Below are positions 42,778 to 51,473 of a stretch of 64,000 nucleotides of DNA, piece after piece. The notes below the pieces were generated by a model. It was not told the DNA's origin and did no database searches. It saw only the letters and a list, made by a program, of their open reading frames with translations. Every line of letters starts with the position of its first letter. Within the stretch, counting starts at the first letter, position 1. The stretch lies in NCBI RefSeq assembly GCF_017313085.1, contig NZ_JAFLNF010000002.1, forward strand, positions 1 through 64,000, written 5' to 3'. A program made the position numbers and the translations under genes. This DNA is from Roseibium limicola. GTDB taxonomy: Bacteria > Pseudomonadota > Alphaproteobacteria > Rhizobiales > Stappiaceae.

Positions 42778-43932
42778 ATGTTTGAAGATCTGAATGAAAT
42801 CGTCGGGGAAGCACGCGCCTGGCGCCATCATCTTCACGCCCAGCCGGAACTTCAATTCGTGGAAACCAGAACTGCGGAGTTTGTCGCCGATAAACTTCGC
42901 ACATTTGGCCTGGAGCCCAATCAGGGGCTGGGCGGCACTGGCGTAGTTGCCGTCATTGAGGGCAATGGAACGCCCGGCAAATCGATCGGCCTGCGCTGCG
43001 AGCTGGACGCTTTGCCGATCGAAGAACAGACCAATGTTGCCTACACGTCCAAGACCCCCGGGGTGATGCATGCCTGCGGTCATGACGGTCACATGGCGAT
43101 GCTTCTGGGCGCTGCAAAAGCGCTGAGTGCATCGCGTGATTTTCCCGGCCGGGTGGTGGTGATCTTTCAGCCGGCAGAGGAGTTTGGTGGTGGCGGCGAG
43201 AAGATGATCGAGCAGGGATTGTTCGAGAAATTTCCAGTCGATGAGGTCTACGGAATTCACAACATGCCGGGGATCGAAGCGGGCAAGATCGCTGGGGTCG
43301 CCGGGCCGGTGATGGCAGCAGCCCGTGCCTGGGATCTGCGCATTGACGGCAAGGGCGCTCACGCAGGCTGGCCGCATACGGGCATCGACAGCATTGCCGT
43401 GGCGATGGACTTCATCAACGCTTGCAACGCGATTGTAGCGCGCGAAACAGATCCGATTGCTGCCGTGGTGATTTCCCCCACCCAGATCCATGCCGGCACG
43501 AACTACAACGTTATTCCCCAGTCGGTTCAAGTCGGTGGAACCATCAGAACCCTGTCGGACGAGGCGATGGCCGATGTTATCGAACGGATGCAGCGAGTGG
43601 CAAAGGGGCTGGCTATCGCCAAGGCCTGCGAGATCTCGCTCGAGGTTCAGTCCGGCTATCCGGTGACTGTCAACCCGGAAGTGCAGGTCGCAGCCGCTCT
43701 GCGGGCAGTGAGCGTGGCTTTCGGCAGTGAGGTGCTGGAGACCAGCTGCGATCCGAAGATGGGAACAGAGGATTTCTCTTACATGCTCAATCGCAAGCCG
43801 GGGGCCTATTTGTTTCTCGGTTCCGGCGACGTCGCACCGCTGCACAACCCATCTTACGACTTTCCCGACGGGATTCTTGAGCGGGGAATCGCCACCTGGG
43901 TGACTATTGCGCAGGCACGCACTGCGGCCTGA
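42778..43932 (+). CDS. M20-family amidohydrolase (hippurate hydrolase / IAA-amino acid hydrolase type)
   Basis: This 384-aa metallohydrolase has WRHHLHAQPEL near residue 19, the metal motif MHACGHDGHMAMLLGAA near residue 95, FQPAEEFGGGGEKMIEQG with the catalytic Glu pair, a lid domain with GKGAHAGWPHTGID, and a C-terminal GTEDFSYML. It hydrolyses N-acyl or aromatic amide bonds such as those of hippurate-like conjugates. GAGG lies 7 nt before the ATG. A strong terminator follows, so it is probably monocistronic. It could act with the downstream peptide-type importer. Confidence 0.92.
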   Translation: MFEDLNEIVGEARAWRHHLHAQPELQFVETRTAEFVADKLRTFGLEPNQGLGGTGVVAVIEGNGTPGKSIGLRCELDALPIEEQTNVAYTSKTPGVMHACGHDGHMAMLLGAAKALSASRDFPGRVVVIFQPAEEFGGGGEKMIEQGLFEKFPVDEVYGIHNMPGIEAGKIAGVAGPVMAAARAWDLRIDGKGAHAGWPHTGIDSIAVAMDFINACNAIVARETDPIAAVVISPTQIHAGTNYNVIPQSVQVGGTIRTLSDEAMADVIERMQRVAKGLAIAKACEISLEVQSGYPVTVNPEVQVAAALRAVSVAFGSEVLETSCDPKMGTEDFSYMLNRKPGAYLFLGSGDVAPLHNPSYDFPDGILERGIATWVTIAQARTAA

Positions 43933-43959
43933 CCCCACTAAATCGCCGAAGAATGCATC

Positions 43960-43987
43960 AAGCCGGGCCTCGCCCGGCTTTTTCTTT
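43960..43987 (+). terminator. Rho-independent terminator after the amidohydrolase gene
   Basis: AAGCCGGGC and GCCCGGCTT form a 9-bp stem with a CTC loop, followed by TTTCTTT. The stem starts 27 nt after the stop codon. This is the clearest intrinsic terminator in the window. Confidence 0.88.
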
Positions 43988-44008
43988 AGGCATGTCCAGA
44001 TGGTCGAG

Positions 44009-44037
44009 TTGACATGTTCATAGGAGTCGTTGAACAT
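44009..44037 (+). promoter_or_regulatory. Promoter -35 box overlapping an operator-like inverted repeat before the GntR gene
   Basis: TTGACA (44009-44014) overlaps the left arm of a perfect inverted repeat, ATGTTCA (44014-44020) and TGAACAT (44031-44037), spaced by 10 nt. The position would let a bound regulator block RNA polymerase. It lies 27 nt before the GntR ATG, suggesting autoregulation of the whole operon. Confidence 0.6.
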
Positions 44038-44063
44038 CTTCATACTGTAATTAGGAAATTTTC

Positions 44064-44879
44064 ATGTACGACCGTAATTCCCCTTTCACGTCAAAACCCT
44101 CCGCTCTCGAACCGCGTCAGAAGACCGAGTTTGCAGAAGAACGTCTGACTCAAGCCATTCTGTGGTGTGAGCTGGCGCCCGGAGCAACGGCGACGGAAGT
44201 GGAGCTTGCGGAAAGGTTCGGCCTGGGACGCGCGGCCACACGTGCTGCTCTGGCGAAACTGTCGGCCTTTGGATTGATGCAACCGATCCCGCGTTTGGGA
44301 TGGCGGACGCTGCCGATGAGCGGAGCTCTGATCGGCCAGGTGATTTCGGCACGTCGTCTGACGGAGATAGCTCTGGCGGATGCCACATTGAGCCCTGAAG
44401 CTTTGGCTGAGGGCGTCAAGCTGGCCGGCATGATCTCTGTCACCGGCGACCGTTGTGAAGTTGGTCTGCTGCCGACCCGTCGTGGATATGAGCGTGATCT
44501 GCTCAATCTGATTGCCTATGACATCAATCCGATCATCGGGAATTTTCTGTCCAGTCTGTGGGACCAGTCGGACAGGATCGTCCGGTTTCTGGAGCTGAGC
44601 GGCGCCAAGCCGATGAGCGCTCTCGATGGGGAGACGCTGATTGCTGCTCTTGCGGAAGGACGGGCCGACGACGTCCGGGCCGCGCTGCTTGAGCATCTCG
44701 ACAGATTTCAAAGCTTCGCCAGTGAAGGACTGCTGAATCACAGCAGCGAACTGGTGTTGGAAGGGGGAGACTTCGACAAGCAGGCAACGTCTAAAAAACA
44801 AGAAAAAGACGAGCCTGCAGACCGACCGATCCGCATCTCCTCGCGTGGACGGTCATCCAGTACGGGGACACAGTCATGA
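44064..44879 (+). CDS. GntR-family transcriptional regulator
   Basis: This 271-aa regulator has a winged HTH (GATATEVELAERFGLGRAATRAALAKL, FGLMQPIPRLGWR) and an FCD-type helical ligand-binding domain. About 40 C-terminal residues are hydrophilic, Lys/Ser/Arg-rich and look disordered. It is the first gene of the peptide-importer operon, overlapping the first binding-protein ATG by 4 nt. An inverted repeat at 44014 is its likely target. The ligand may be the imported compound. Confidence 0.9.
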   Translation: MYDRNSPFTSKPSALEPRQKTEFAEERLTQAILWCELAPGATATEVELAERFGLGRAATRAALAKLSAFGLMQPIPRLGWRTLPMSGALIGQVISARRLTEIALADATLSPEALAEGVKLAGMISVTGDRCEVGLLPTRRGYERDLLNLIAYDINPIIGNFLSSLWDQSDRIVRFLELSGAKPMSALDGETLIAALAEGRADDVRAALLEHLDRFQSFASEGLLNHSSELVLEGGDFDKQATSKKQEKDEPADRPIRISSRGRSSSTGTQS

Positions 44880-46390
44880 ATACCTTCAAGAAAACAGCGC
44901 GCCGCCTGGCGCCGCTGATGCTGTCGGTCGGTCTGGCCTTTGCCGCACCTGCTACCGGGTTCGCAAAGGATCTACTGACGGTCAATCTGGTCAATGAGCC
45001 AGCTACACTGGATCCGCACCAGCAGTGGAATCCGGACAGTTACTACGTGTACCGAAATATCTTCGACAACATGTTGACCCGCGACAACGCGGGGGAAATC
45101 GAACCGCAGATCGCCACCTCCTGGGAGCAGATCAGCGATACGGAAGTCGTCTTCGACCTGCGGGATGATGTTGTCTTCCACGATGGCGAGAAGCTGACGG
45201 CTGACGACGTCGTCTACACCATCGAGCGCATCACCAACCCGGACTTCGCCAGTCCGCAGCTGGGGCAGTTCAACAAGATCATCAAGGCCGAGGCGCTTGA
45301 CGACACCAAGGTCAAGCTAACGACCGACGGCCCGTACCCGGCGCTGCTGGCGCAGCTGGTAAAGCTCTCCATCGTGCCGCAGCACGTCGCCTCGACTATG
45401 TCGAGCGAGGAGTTCAATGCGGCACCTGTCGGCTCCGGACCCTACAAGTTCGTCAAATGGGATCGTGGTGTCGAAGTCGTCGTCGAAATGAACGATGCCT
45501 ACTGGGGTAAAAAAGGCCCGTTCGAGACTGTCTCGTTCAAGGGCGTTCCCGATGCCTCGACCCGCATGGCCAACCTGCAGGCTGGCACCGCAGATCTGGT
45601 GGTGACGTTGAATGCCGATCTGGCCGATCAGCTGGAAGCCAGCGGTCGGGGTGTGGTGAAGAACGTCAACACCGAGCGTGTTGCCTATTTCGCTATGAAC
45701 AGCACGAAGGCACCGCTCGACAACATCGAGCTGCGCCGGGCTATCGGCTATGCCATCGACCGGGAAGGCATTGTCGAAGGTCTGCTAGGCGGCTATCCGA
45801 AAGTCGTTGACCAGATGCTGTCGCCAGCGCATTTCGGCTGGAAGGAAGGCCTGACCGGCTTCACCTACGATCCGGAAAAGGCCAAGGAAATCGTCGCAGG
45901 TCTTGGTGATTCCGCAAAAGCGGAGCTGGAGCTGGCAACCTCGCCGGTCTTCGATCAGCGCGTGGTTCAGGCAATCCAGCAGATGCTCACGGATGTGGGC
46001 CTGAATGCCTCTATCGAGATCGTCGACATGGCAACCTGGTTGAAGGATCAGCAGACCACCAACGATCAGGCGCCGATGCTGACGTTCTCCCGTTGGTCCT
46101 GCGCGTGTCAGGACCCGGATGGCATCATGTATCCGCTGTTGCATTCCTCGTCAAACTGGTCGCGGTTTTCCGATCCGGTGATGGATGAAAAGCTGGATGC
46201 CGCCCGTAGCGAGTTGGATCTGGAAAAGCGTGCTGACCTCTATGCGGAGATCAACATGCTGGCTCTGGAAAAGGTCGCAATCCTGCCGCTCTACCAGGCT
46301 GCGATCATTTACGGCGCCTCCGAGCAGCTGGAGTGGCAGCCGACATCCAACGAAAGCATGTTCCTCAACCGCATGGCTTGGTCGGAATAA
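44876..46390 (+). CDS. Dipeptide/oligopeptide-type ABC substrate-binding protein, first copy
   Basis: This 504-aa SBP_bac_5 protein has a Sec signal (APLMLSVGLAFAAPATGFA-K). The mature start is LLTVNLVNEPATLDPHQQWN, followed by the family motif (VVFHDGEKLTADDVVYTIERI) and GSGPYKFVKWDRG. GGGGA precedes the ATG. A close paralogue follows directly, sharing the same start and ending (NRMAWSE versus NRMSWKD), so this is a tandem duplication with divergence. Substrate specificity is not visible. Confidence 0.93.
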   Translation: MNTFKKTARRLAPLMLSVGLAFAAPATGFAKDLLTVNLVNEPATLDPHQQWNPDSYYVYRNIFDNMLTRDNAGEIEPQIATSWEQISDTEVVFDLRDDVVFHDGEKLTADDVVYTIERITNPDFASPQLGQFNKIIKAEALDDTKVKLTTDGPYPALLAQLVKLSIVPQHVASTMSSEEFNAAPVGSGPYKFVKWDRGVEVVVEMNDAYWGKKGPFETVSFKGVPDASTRMANLQAGTADLVVTLNADLADQLEASGRGVVKNVNTERVAYFAMNSTKAPLDNIELRRAIGYAIDREGIVEGLLGGYPKVVDQMLSPAHFGWKEGLTGFTYDPEKAKEIVAGLGDSAKAELELATSPVFDQRVVQAIQQMLTDVGLNASIEIVDMATWLKDQQTTNDQAPMLTFSRWSCACQDPDGIMYPLLHSSSNWSRFSDPVMDEKLDAARSELDLEKRADLYAEINMLALEKVAILPLYQAAIIYGASEQLEWQPTSNESMFLNRMAWSE

Positions 46391-46396
46391 CGCTCC

Positions 46397-46420
46397 CGGC
46401 CGGCGCTCGCTCGCCGGCCG
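46397..46420 (+). promoter_or_regulatory. GC-rich stem-loop between the two binding-protein genes
   Basis: CGGCCGGCG (46397-46405) and CGCCGGCCG (46412-46420) form a perfect 9-bp stem with a 6-nt loop, 7 nt after the first stop. No T-tract follows. It probably reduces read-through or stabilises the first binding-protein mRNA. Confidence 0.6.
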
Positions 46421-46475
46421 CACTTCTCATGCTCACTCTCAGGCGCTGCGCGCCTCTTTATCCTGACAATGGAGA

Positions 46476-47984
46476 ATGCAGGTGACTTTCTCGACGTTCA
46501 TCAAGGCGGCGGCACTTGCCACCGTCGTCTTTCTGCCGGCCAACGCGGCCCTGGCAAAGGACGATCTGGTCGTCAATCTGGTCAATGAACCAGCGACCCT
46601 CGATCCGCACATGCAGTGGAATCCCGACAGCTATTACGTTTATCGCAACATCTTCGACAACCTCGTCACCCGTGATGATGCCGGCGAGATCGTGCCGCAG
46701 GTCGCCGAAAGCTGGAAGCAGCTGTCCGACACCGAGTTGGAGCTCGACATTCGCGAAGGTATCACCTTTCACGATGGCGAAGCCCTGACTGCCGACGATG
46801 TGGTCTATTCGGTCAAGCGCATCACCGATCCGGAGTTCTCCAGCCCACAGCTCGGCCAGTTCAACTCCATCATTGACGCCAAGAAGATCGATGAGGACAC
46901 AGTTGTCCTGACCACCAAGTCGCCATATCCGGCGCTTCTGGCACAGTTGGTAAAACTTTCCATCGTGCCCGAGCATGTCGCGTCGGAGCTTGGCAAGGAA
47001 GGCTTCAATGAAGCACCTGTCGGCTCAGGCCCATACAAGTTTGCCGGTTGGGATCGTGGTGTTCAGGTCAAGCTGACCCGAAACGATGCCTATTGGGGCG
47101 AGCAGGGTGCATTCAAGACGGTCACGTTTAAGTCTGTTCCCGATGCCTCGACCCGCGTCGCCAACCTGCGTGCAGGCACGGCGGATCTGGTCGTCTCACT
47201 CGACAGCGATCTGGCGATGCAGCTGGAAGGCTCAACCGAGGCTCAAGTGCTTTCAGCTCCGACGGAACGCGTTGGTTTCATGGGCATGAACACGCTTGTG
47301 GCACCTTTGGATGATCCGGAAATCCGCCGAGCTGCCGCGATGGCAATCGATCGGGAAGGTATTGTTGAGGGCATCCTGCGCGGCGGTGAAACCGTTGCCA
47401 GCCAGATGGCGACTTCAGCTCACTTTGGCTTTGTCGACAGTGCCGAGCCAATCCCGTTCGATCTGGAAAAGGCCCGTGAAATTGTTGCAGCCAAGGGGGA
47501 TGCGGCAAAGGTTCCCATGAAGTTCGCCACATCCCCGGTCTATGACCAGCGGATCGTGCAGGCCATCCAGCAGATGTTGAATGAGGCCGGATTTAACGTC
47601 GAGATCTCCATGACTGACATGGCGACCTACCTCAAGGCCGCCCAGAACCCGGATCAGATGGCCCGTCCGCAGCTCAGCTTCGGTCGTTGGTCCTGCGCCT
47701 GTCAGGATGTTGATGGGGTTCAGTACCCGCTGCTGCATTCCAGCTCCAACTGGTCTCGCGTCAACGACCCGGAGCTGGATGCGCTGCTGGAAACCGGTCG
47801 GACCACCCTGGACAAGGAAGCCCGCCTGGCAGCCTACGCCAAGGTGCAGAAGATCGTTGCCGACAACACCTACATCATGCCGCTCTATCAGGCCGCAGCA
47901 CTTTACGGTGCCAGCAACGGTCTTGAATGGCAGCCGACGGCCAATGAAAGCCTCTTCCTTAACCGGATGAGCTGGAAAGACTGA
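46476..47984 (+). CDS. Dipeptide/oligopeptide-type ABC substrate-binding protein, second copy
   Basis: This 502-aa SBP_bac_5 protein has a Sec signal (STFIKAAALATVVFLPANAALA). It is a clear paralogue of the preceding gene: both contain LVVNLVNEPATLDPH-type starts, VYRNIFDN, GSGPYKF and RWSCACQD. The C-terminal halves differ more, as expected for changed ligand choice. It is followed after 11 nt by the first permease gene, without a stem-loop. Confidence 0.93.
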   Translation: MQVTFSTFIKAAALATVVFLPANAALAKDDLVVNLVNEPATLDPHMQWNPDSYYVYRNIFDNLVTRDDAGEIVPQVAESWKQLSDTELELDIREGITFHDGEALTADDVVYSVKRITDPEFSSPQLGQFNSIIDAKKIDEDTVVLTTKSPYPALLAQLVKLSIVPEHVASELGKEGFNEAPVGSGPYKFAGWDRGVQVKLTRNDAYWGEQGAFKTVTFKSVPDASTRVANLRAGTADLVVSLDSDLAMQLEGSTEAQVLSAPTERVGFMGMNTLVAPLDDPEIRRAAAMAIDREGIVEGILRGGETVASQMATSAHFGFVDSAEPIPFDLEKAREIVAAKGDAAKVPMKFATSPVYDQRIVQAIQQMLNEAGFNVEISMTDMATYLKAAQNPDQMARPQLSFGRWSCACQDVDGVQYPLLHSSSNWSRVNDPELDALLETGRTTLDKEARLAAYAKVQKIVADNTYIMPLYQAAALYGASNGLEWQPTANESLFLNRMSWKD

Positions 47985-47995
47985 GGCGTCTGATA

Positions 47996-48925
47996 ATGAC
48001 GATCTTCCTTCTGCGCCGTCTGGGGCAGTCTCTGGTAGCACTCTTCGGGGTTATGACGCTGGTGTTCTTCATCCAGCGTCTGACCGGAGATCCAACCTAC
48101 TTGCTGGTGCCCGAAACGGCGACGCAGGCGGATATCGAGGCCATGCGACATGCGCTTGGCCTCGATCGGGCCCTGGTGGTCCAATATGTGGATTTTCTCT
48201 GGGACACCCTGCGCTTTGATTTCGGCAAATCCTTCATCCAGAACGTGCCGGTTACAACAATCATTGCATCGCGTTTGCCCTACACGCTGCAGCTTGCCGG
48301 CGGTGCGCTTCTGGTCGCCATCGCCATCGGCCTGCCGGTCGGGCTTCTGCTGGCGCTGGCCCGCAAGCAGCGCTGGACAAACATTCTGATGGGTGTGGTG
48401 CTCGCGGCCCAGAGTATGCCTACCTTCTGGAGCGGTATTCTCATGATCCTGTTGTTCGGTGTCGGCCTTGGCTGGTTGCCACCGTCCGGCTCCGGCTCCT
48501 TTGCCCATCTGATCATGCCGTCGATTGCCCTGGGGCTGCTGTCCATGGCGACCTACGCCCGCATCACTCGCAGTTCTGTTCTTGATGAACTGTCCAAGGA
48601 CTACATCCGCTCCGCCAAGGCGCGTGGCGTGAAGACCGGTAGGCTGGTCACGCGGCATCTGCTGCGCAACTCAGCCATCCCGGTCATTTCCATCACGGCG
48701 CTGGAAATCTCCCAGCTGCTGGCCGGAGCGGTGATTGTCGAGACGGTCTTCGCCTGGCCGGGACTTGGCCTCCTGACGGTGCAGTCGGTTGTCTCGCGCG
48801 ACTTTGTCGTGGTGCAGGGTGTCGTCCTACTGGGCGCGCTGGTGACCATCATGATGAATTTCCTCGCCGATATCCTCTACAGCTTCGTGGATCCGCGTAT
48901 CCGCCTTGATGGGGTCAGTGGATGA
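47996..48925 (+). CDS. Dipeptide-type ABC permease (DppB-like)
   Basis: This 309-aa permease has the DppB N-terminal pattern (RRLGQSLVALFGVMTLVFFIQRLTGDP), about six helices, and the ATPase-coupling EAA loop (YIRSAKARGVKTGRLVTRHLLRN). It overlaps the DppC-like gene by 4 nt and forms the channel with it. Confidence 0.93.
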   Translation: MTIFLLRRLGQSLVALFGVMTLVFFIQRLTGDPTYLLVPETATQADIEAMRHALGLDRALVVQYVDFLWDTLRFDFGKSFIQNVPVTTIIASRLPYTLQLAGGALLVAIAIGLPVGLLLALARKQRWTNILMGVVLAAQSMPTFWSGILMILLFGVGLGWLPPSGSGSFAHLIMPSIALGLLSMATYARITRSSVLDELSKDYIRSAKARGVKTGRLVTRHLLRNSAIPVISITALEISQLLAGAVIVETVFAWPGLGLLTVQSVVSRDFVVVQGVVLLGALVTIMMNFLADILYSFVDPRIRLDGVSG

Positions 48926-49788
48926 TGAAACTGCTCAAGACCCTCAGGGAAGCGTTTTTCCCGAAAAGTGCCAAAGGCATTCCGGTTGGCGTGTTCGTGG
49001 CGATTGTCGCGGTCCTGGTGCTGGTCGCCATCCTCGCGCCGCTGTTGGCGCCGGTGGGGCCCAACACGCAGAACCTGATGGGACGCCTGAAGCCTCCGGG
49101 AACGGTGGCCAGAGGCACTATGTTTATTCTCGGATCCGATGAACTCGGGCGCGATCTTCTCTCGCGTCTGATCTACGGAGCCCGTGTTTCTCTCTCCGTC
49201 GCGTTTCTCTCGGTGGTTCTGTCTGGCTGCCTCGGAACGGTGCTCGGCATGGCCGCCGGATACAAGCGCGGCTGGGTGGAAACGATCATCATGCGGGTGG
49301 TCGATATCTTCCTGTCGATCCCGGCCATCCTGCTGGCCATCATCACGGTCGCCGTTCTGGGGCCGGGCTTCATCAACGTCATTCTGGTGCTCGCCCTGAC
49401 CCGCTGGCCACGTTACGCCCGTGTTGCCTACGGCCAGACTCTGGCCGTTGCCAACATGCCTTACGTGCGCCTGTCTAAAGCCATGGGTGCGAGCTGGATC
49501 CGCATCCTCGGTCTGCACATCCTGCCGAACATCATTGCCGCGCTTTCTGTGGTGGCCACGCTGGAGTTCGGTCTGATGGTGCTTTTCGAGGCGGGTCTGT
49601 CGTTCCTCGGCCTCGGCGTTCAGCCGCCTATGGCCAGCTGGGGCGCGATGCTCAGCGTTGGACGAAATTATGTGTCCAACGCCTGGTGGATCGCCACTTT
49701 CCCCGGCATTTGCCTCTTCCTTCTCGTGCTGTCGGTCAACCTCATCGGTGACCGCCTCAGCGAATATCTCAATCCCAAGTCACGGTAG
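48922..49788 (+). CDS. Dipeptide-type ABC permease (DppC-like)
   Basis: This 288-aa permease has an N-terminal helix, the DppC segment LGSDELGRDLLSRLIYGARVSLSVAF and the EAA loop (YVRLSKAMGASWIRILGLHILPN). Its ATG overlaps the dppB-like stop. The two ATPase genes of this importer come later, after three enzyme genes. Confidence 0.93.
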   Translation: MMKLLKTLREAFFPKSAKGIPVGVFVAIVAVLVLVAILAPLLAPVGPNTQNLMGRLKPPGTVARGTMFILGSDELGRDLLSRLIYGARVSLSVAFLSVVLSGCLGTVLGMAAGYKRGWVETIIMRVVDIFLSIPAILLAIITVAVLGPGFINVILVLALTRWPRYARVAYGQTLAVANMPYVRLSKAMGASWIRILGLHILPNIIAALSVVATLEFGLMVLFEAGLSFLGLGVQPPMASWGAMLSVGRNYVSNAWWIATFPGICLFLLVLSVNLIGDRLSEYLNPKSR

Positions 49789-49794
49789 TTCAAC

Positions 49795-50583
49795 ATGGAA
49801 TTCGGTACACAGTTTCAAGGAAAAGGTGTTGTTGTCACCGGAGCGCTCGGTCTCTTCGGTCGGGGCATTGCCAAGGCATTCGCCGACGTTGGCGCAAAGA
49901 TCTGCGTAACGGACCGCGACGAAGCTGCCCTCAAGACCCTGGTGGAAGAATTTGGTGTGGAGGGCAGCTTTGCCCACGTCTGTGATCTCACCTCGGCAGA
50001 GGACATGGACGGGCTGATTGCCGCAGTCGGTGAAGCCTGGGGGGCGCCGGACATTCTGATCAACAATGCCGGCATCTATCCCAGTGGCTTCCTGCTCGAC
50101 ATTGACGTCGATGCCTGGGATCAGATCATGGACGTCAATCTGCGCGCGCCTTTCCATCTGTCACGCGGCTTTGCCCTGCAGATGATCGAAGCCAAAAAGA
50201 CCGGCAGCTTCGTCAACGTGTCCTCCGGCGCGGCGCGCAAGATGCGCCGCACGGTCGTGCCCTACTGCGTTTCCAAGACCGCACTCGACCGTCTGACCAA
50301 GGGCTTCGCCATCGAGTTGGCCGAATTCGGCATTCGCGTCAACGCGCTGGAGCCGGGCTTCGCCGCCGGCAGCACCGTCAGCTCCCTGTCGGAAGAACAC
50401 GTCACCCGCGCTATCAAGGGTATTCCGCTCGGCCGTGCCACCAGCATGGACGATATTGGCCCTGCGACCCTCTACCTTTCGTCTCAGGAGGCCTCCTTCG
50501 TCACCGGCACGACCCTGTCGGTCGATGGTGGCAACTCTGCTGGCACACTCGATGTATTCCAGGACAAGAAGGCACCGCTATGA
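49795..50583 (+). CDS. Short-chain dehydrogenase/reductase in the peptide-importer operon
   Basis: This 262-aa SDR has an altered glycine motif (TGALGLFGRGIAKAF), ILINNAG, NVSSGAAR with the catalytic Ser and PYCVSKTALD with Tyr-Lys. The C-terminal SVDGGNSAG is typical. It begins 6 nt after the permease stop and overlaps the next gene by 4 nt, so it is an integral operon member. It probably oxidises a hydroxyl on the imported compound. Confidence 0.9.
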   Translation: MEFGTQFQGKGVVVTGALGLFGRGIAKAFADVGAKICVTDRDEAALKTLVEEFGVEGSFAHVCDLTSAEDMDGLIAAVGEAWGAPDILINNAGIYPSGFLLDIDVDAWDQIMDVNLRAPFHLSRGFALQMIEAKKTGSFVNVSSGAARKMRRTVVPYCVSKTALDRLTKGFAIELAEFGIRVNALEPGFAAGSTVSSLSEEHVTRAIKGIPLGRATSMDDIGPATLYLSSQEASFVTGTTLSVDGGNSAGTLDVFQDKKAPL

Positions 50584-51473
50584 GCAGTTTGAAAGTCGCA
50601 GAAGCCTATCCATGGCCAGAGGGCAAAAAATCCGCATTCTGCTTCAGCGTTGACGTGGACGCCCATTCGCCCTGGATGTGGAACAACCGCGAGAACACCC
50701 CGGAGTTGTTGTCGCATCTGGAGCAGCGCCACTATGGCCCACGTGTCGGCCTGCCGCGTCTGGTGCGCATGCTCGAGAGTTTCGACGTAAAGGGCAGCTT
50801 CTTTGTGCCGGGCGCAGTTGCCGAGGCGCACCCGTGGATGCTGCCGGAGCTGGTTGATGCCGGACATGAAGTCGGGCTGCATGGCTATTTTCATGAGCTG
50901 GTGCAGCAGGTTTCTGACGACGAGTTCTCGCAGGTGCTTGGCGCATCCATCGAGCTTTTCGAAAAGCAAACGGGCAAGAAACCTGCCGGCTTCCGCTCCC
51001 CGGCTTGGGAAATGACGCCGCATATGGTGGCCGAAATCAAACGCCTCGGCTTCTACGACAGTTCGCTGATGGGCTTCGATACGCCTTACTCTGTCAATGG
51101 CGTCACCGAGGTTCCTGTGAACTGGTCGACGGATGACGCCATCTTCTTCAAGTTCCTCGGTGGGCCCGGCATGGACAGTTGGCCGCCTGTCGGCACAGAT
51201 GCAGTCCTTTCTGCATGGCAGGAAGAACTGGCCGCCAGCCAGCGTTACGGAACTCTCTTCATGCTGACGGTCCACGACTGGATTTCCGGTCGCGGCGCCC
51301 GCACGGCCATGCTCGAGAAGCTTCTGGGAAGCGTCATGACTTCGCGTGATACCTGGGTCGCCACTGTCGGCGAGGTTGCCGCCCACCATGAAGCGACGGC
51401 GTCGGGACTGAACAACGTGATGCCGGAGGTTCCCGAGACCCTCTTCAACCATCCGGCTTGGAAAGGCGCCTGA
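50580..51473 (+). CDS. Polysaccharide-deacetylase-fold hydrolase (NodB homology; amidase-like)
   Basis: This 297-aa CE4-type protein has the metal triad Asp25/Asp27 in FSVDVDAH and His101/His105 in GLHGYFHE, followed by GFRSPAWEMTP. It has no signal peptide, so it acts in the cytoplasm. The relatives it resembles (HpPgdA-like and PuuE/imidase-like members) open amide or cyclic imide bonds of small molecules. That fits a catabolic operon better than cell-wall deacetylation. It overlaps the gamma-glutamyltransferase start (TGATG). Confidence 0.85.
   Translation: MSSLKVAEAYPWPEGKKSAFCFSVDVDAHSPWMWNNRENTPELLSHLEQRHYGPRVGLPRLVRMLESFDVKGSFFVPGAVAEAHPWMLPELVDAGHEVGLHGYFHELVQQVSDDEFSQVLGASIELFEKQTGKKPAGFRSPAWEMTPHMVAEIKRLGFYDSSLMGFDTPYSVNGVTEVPVNWSTDDAIFFKFLGGPGMDSWPPVGTDAVLSAWQEELAASQRYGTLFMLTVHDWISGRGARTAMLEKLLGSVMTSRDTWVATVGEVAAHHEATASGLNNVMPEVPETLFNHPAWKGA

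Noticed and set aside
42527-42793. 88-aa plus-strand frame before the amidohydrolase
   Set aside because: The AGGGGG motif abuts the ATG, the product has no features, and it overlaps the amidohydrolase start in another frame.
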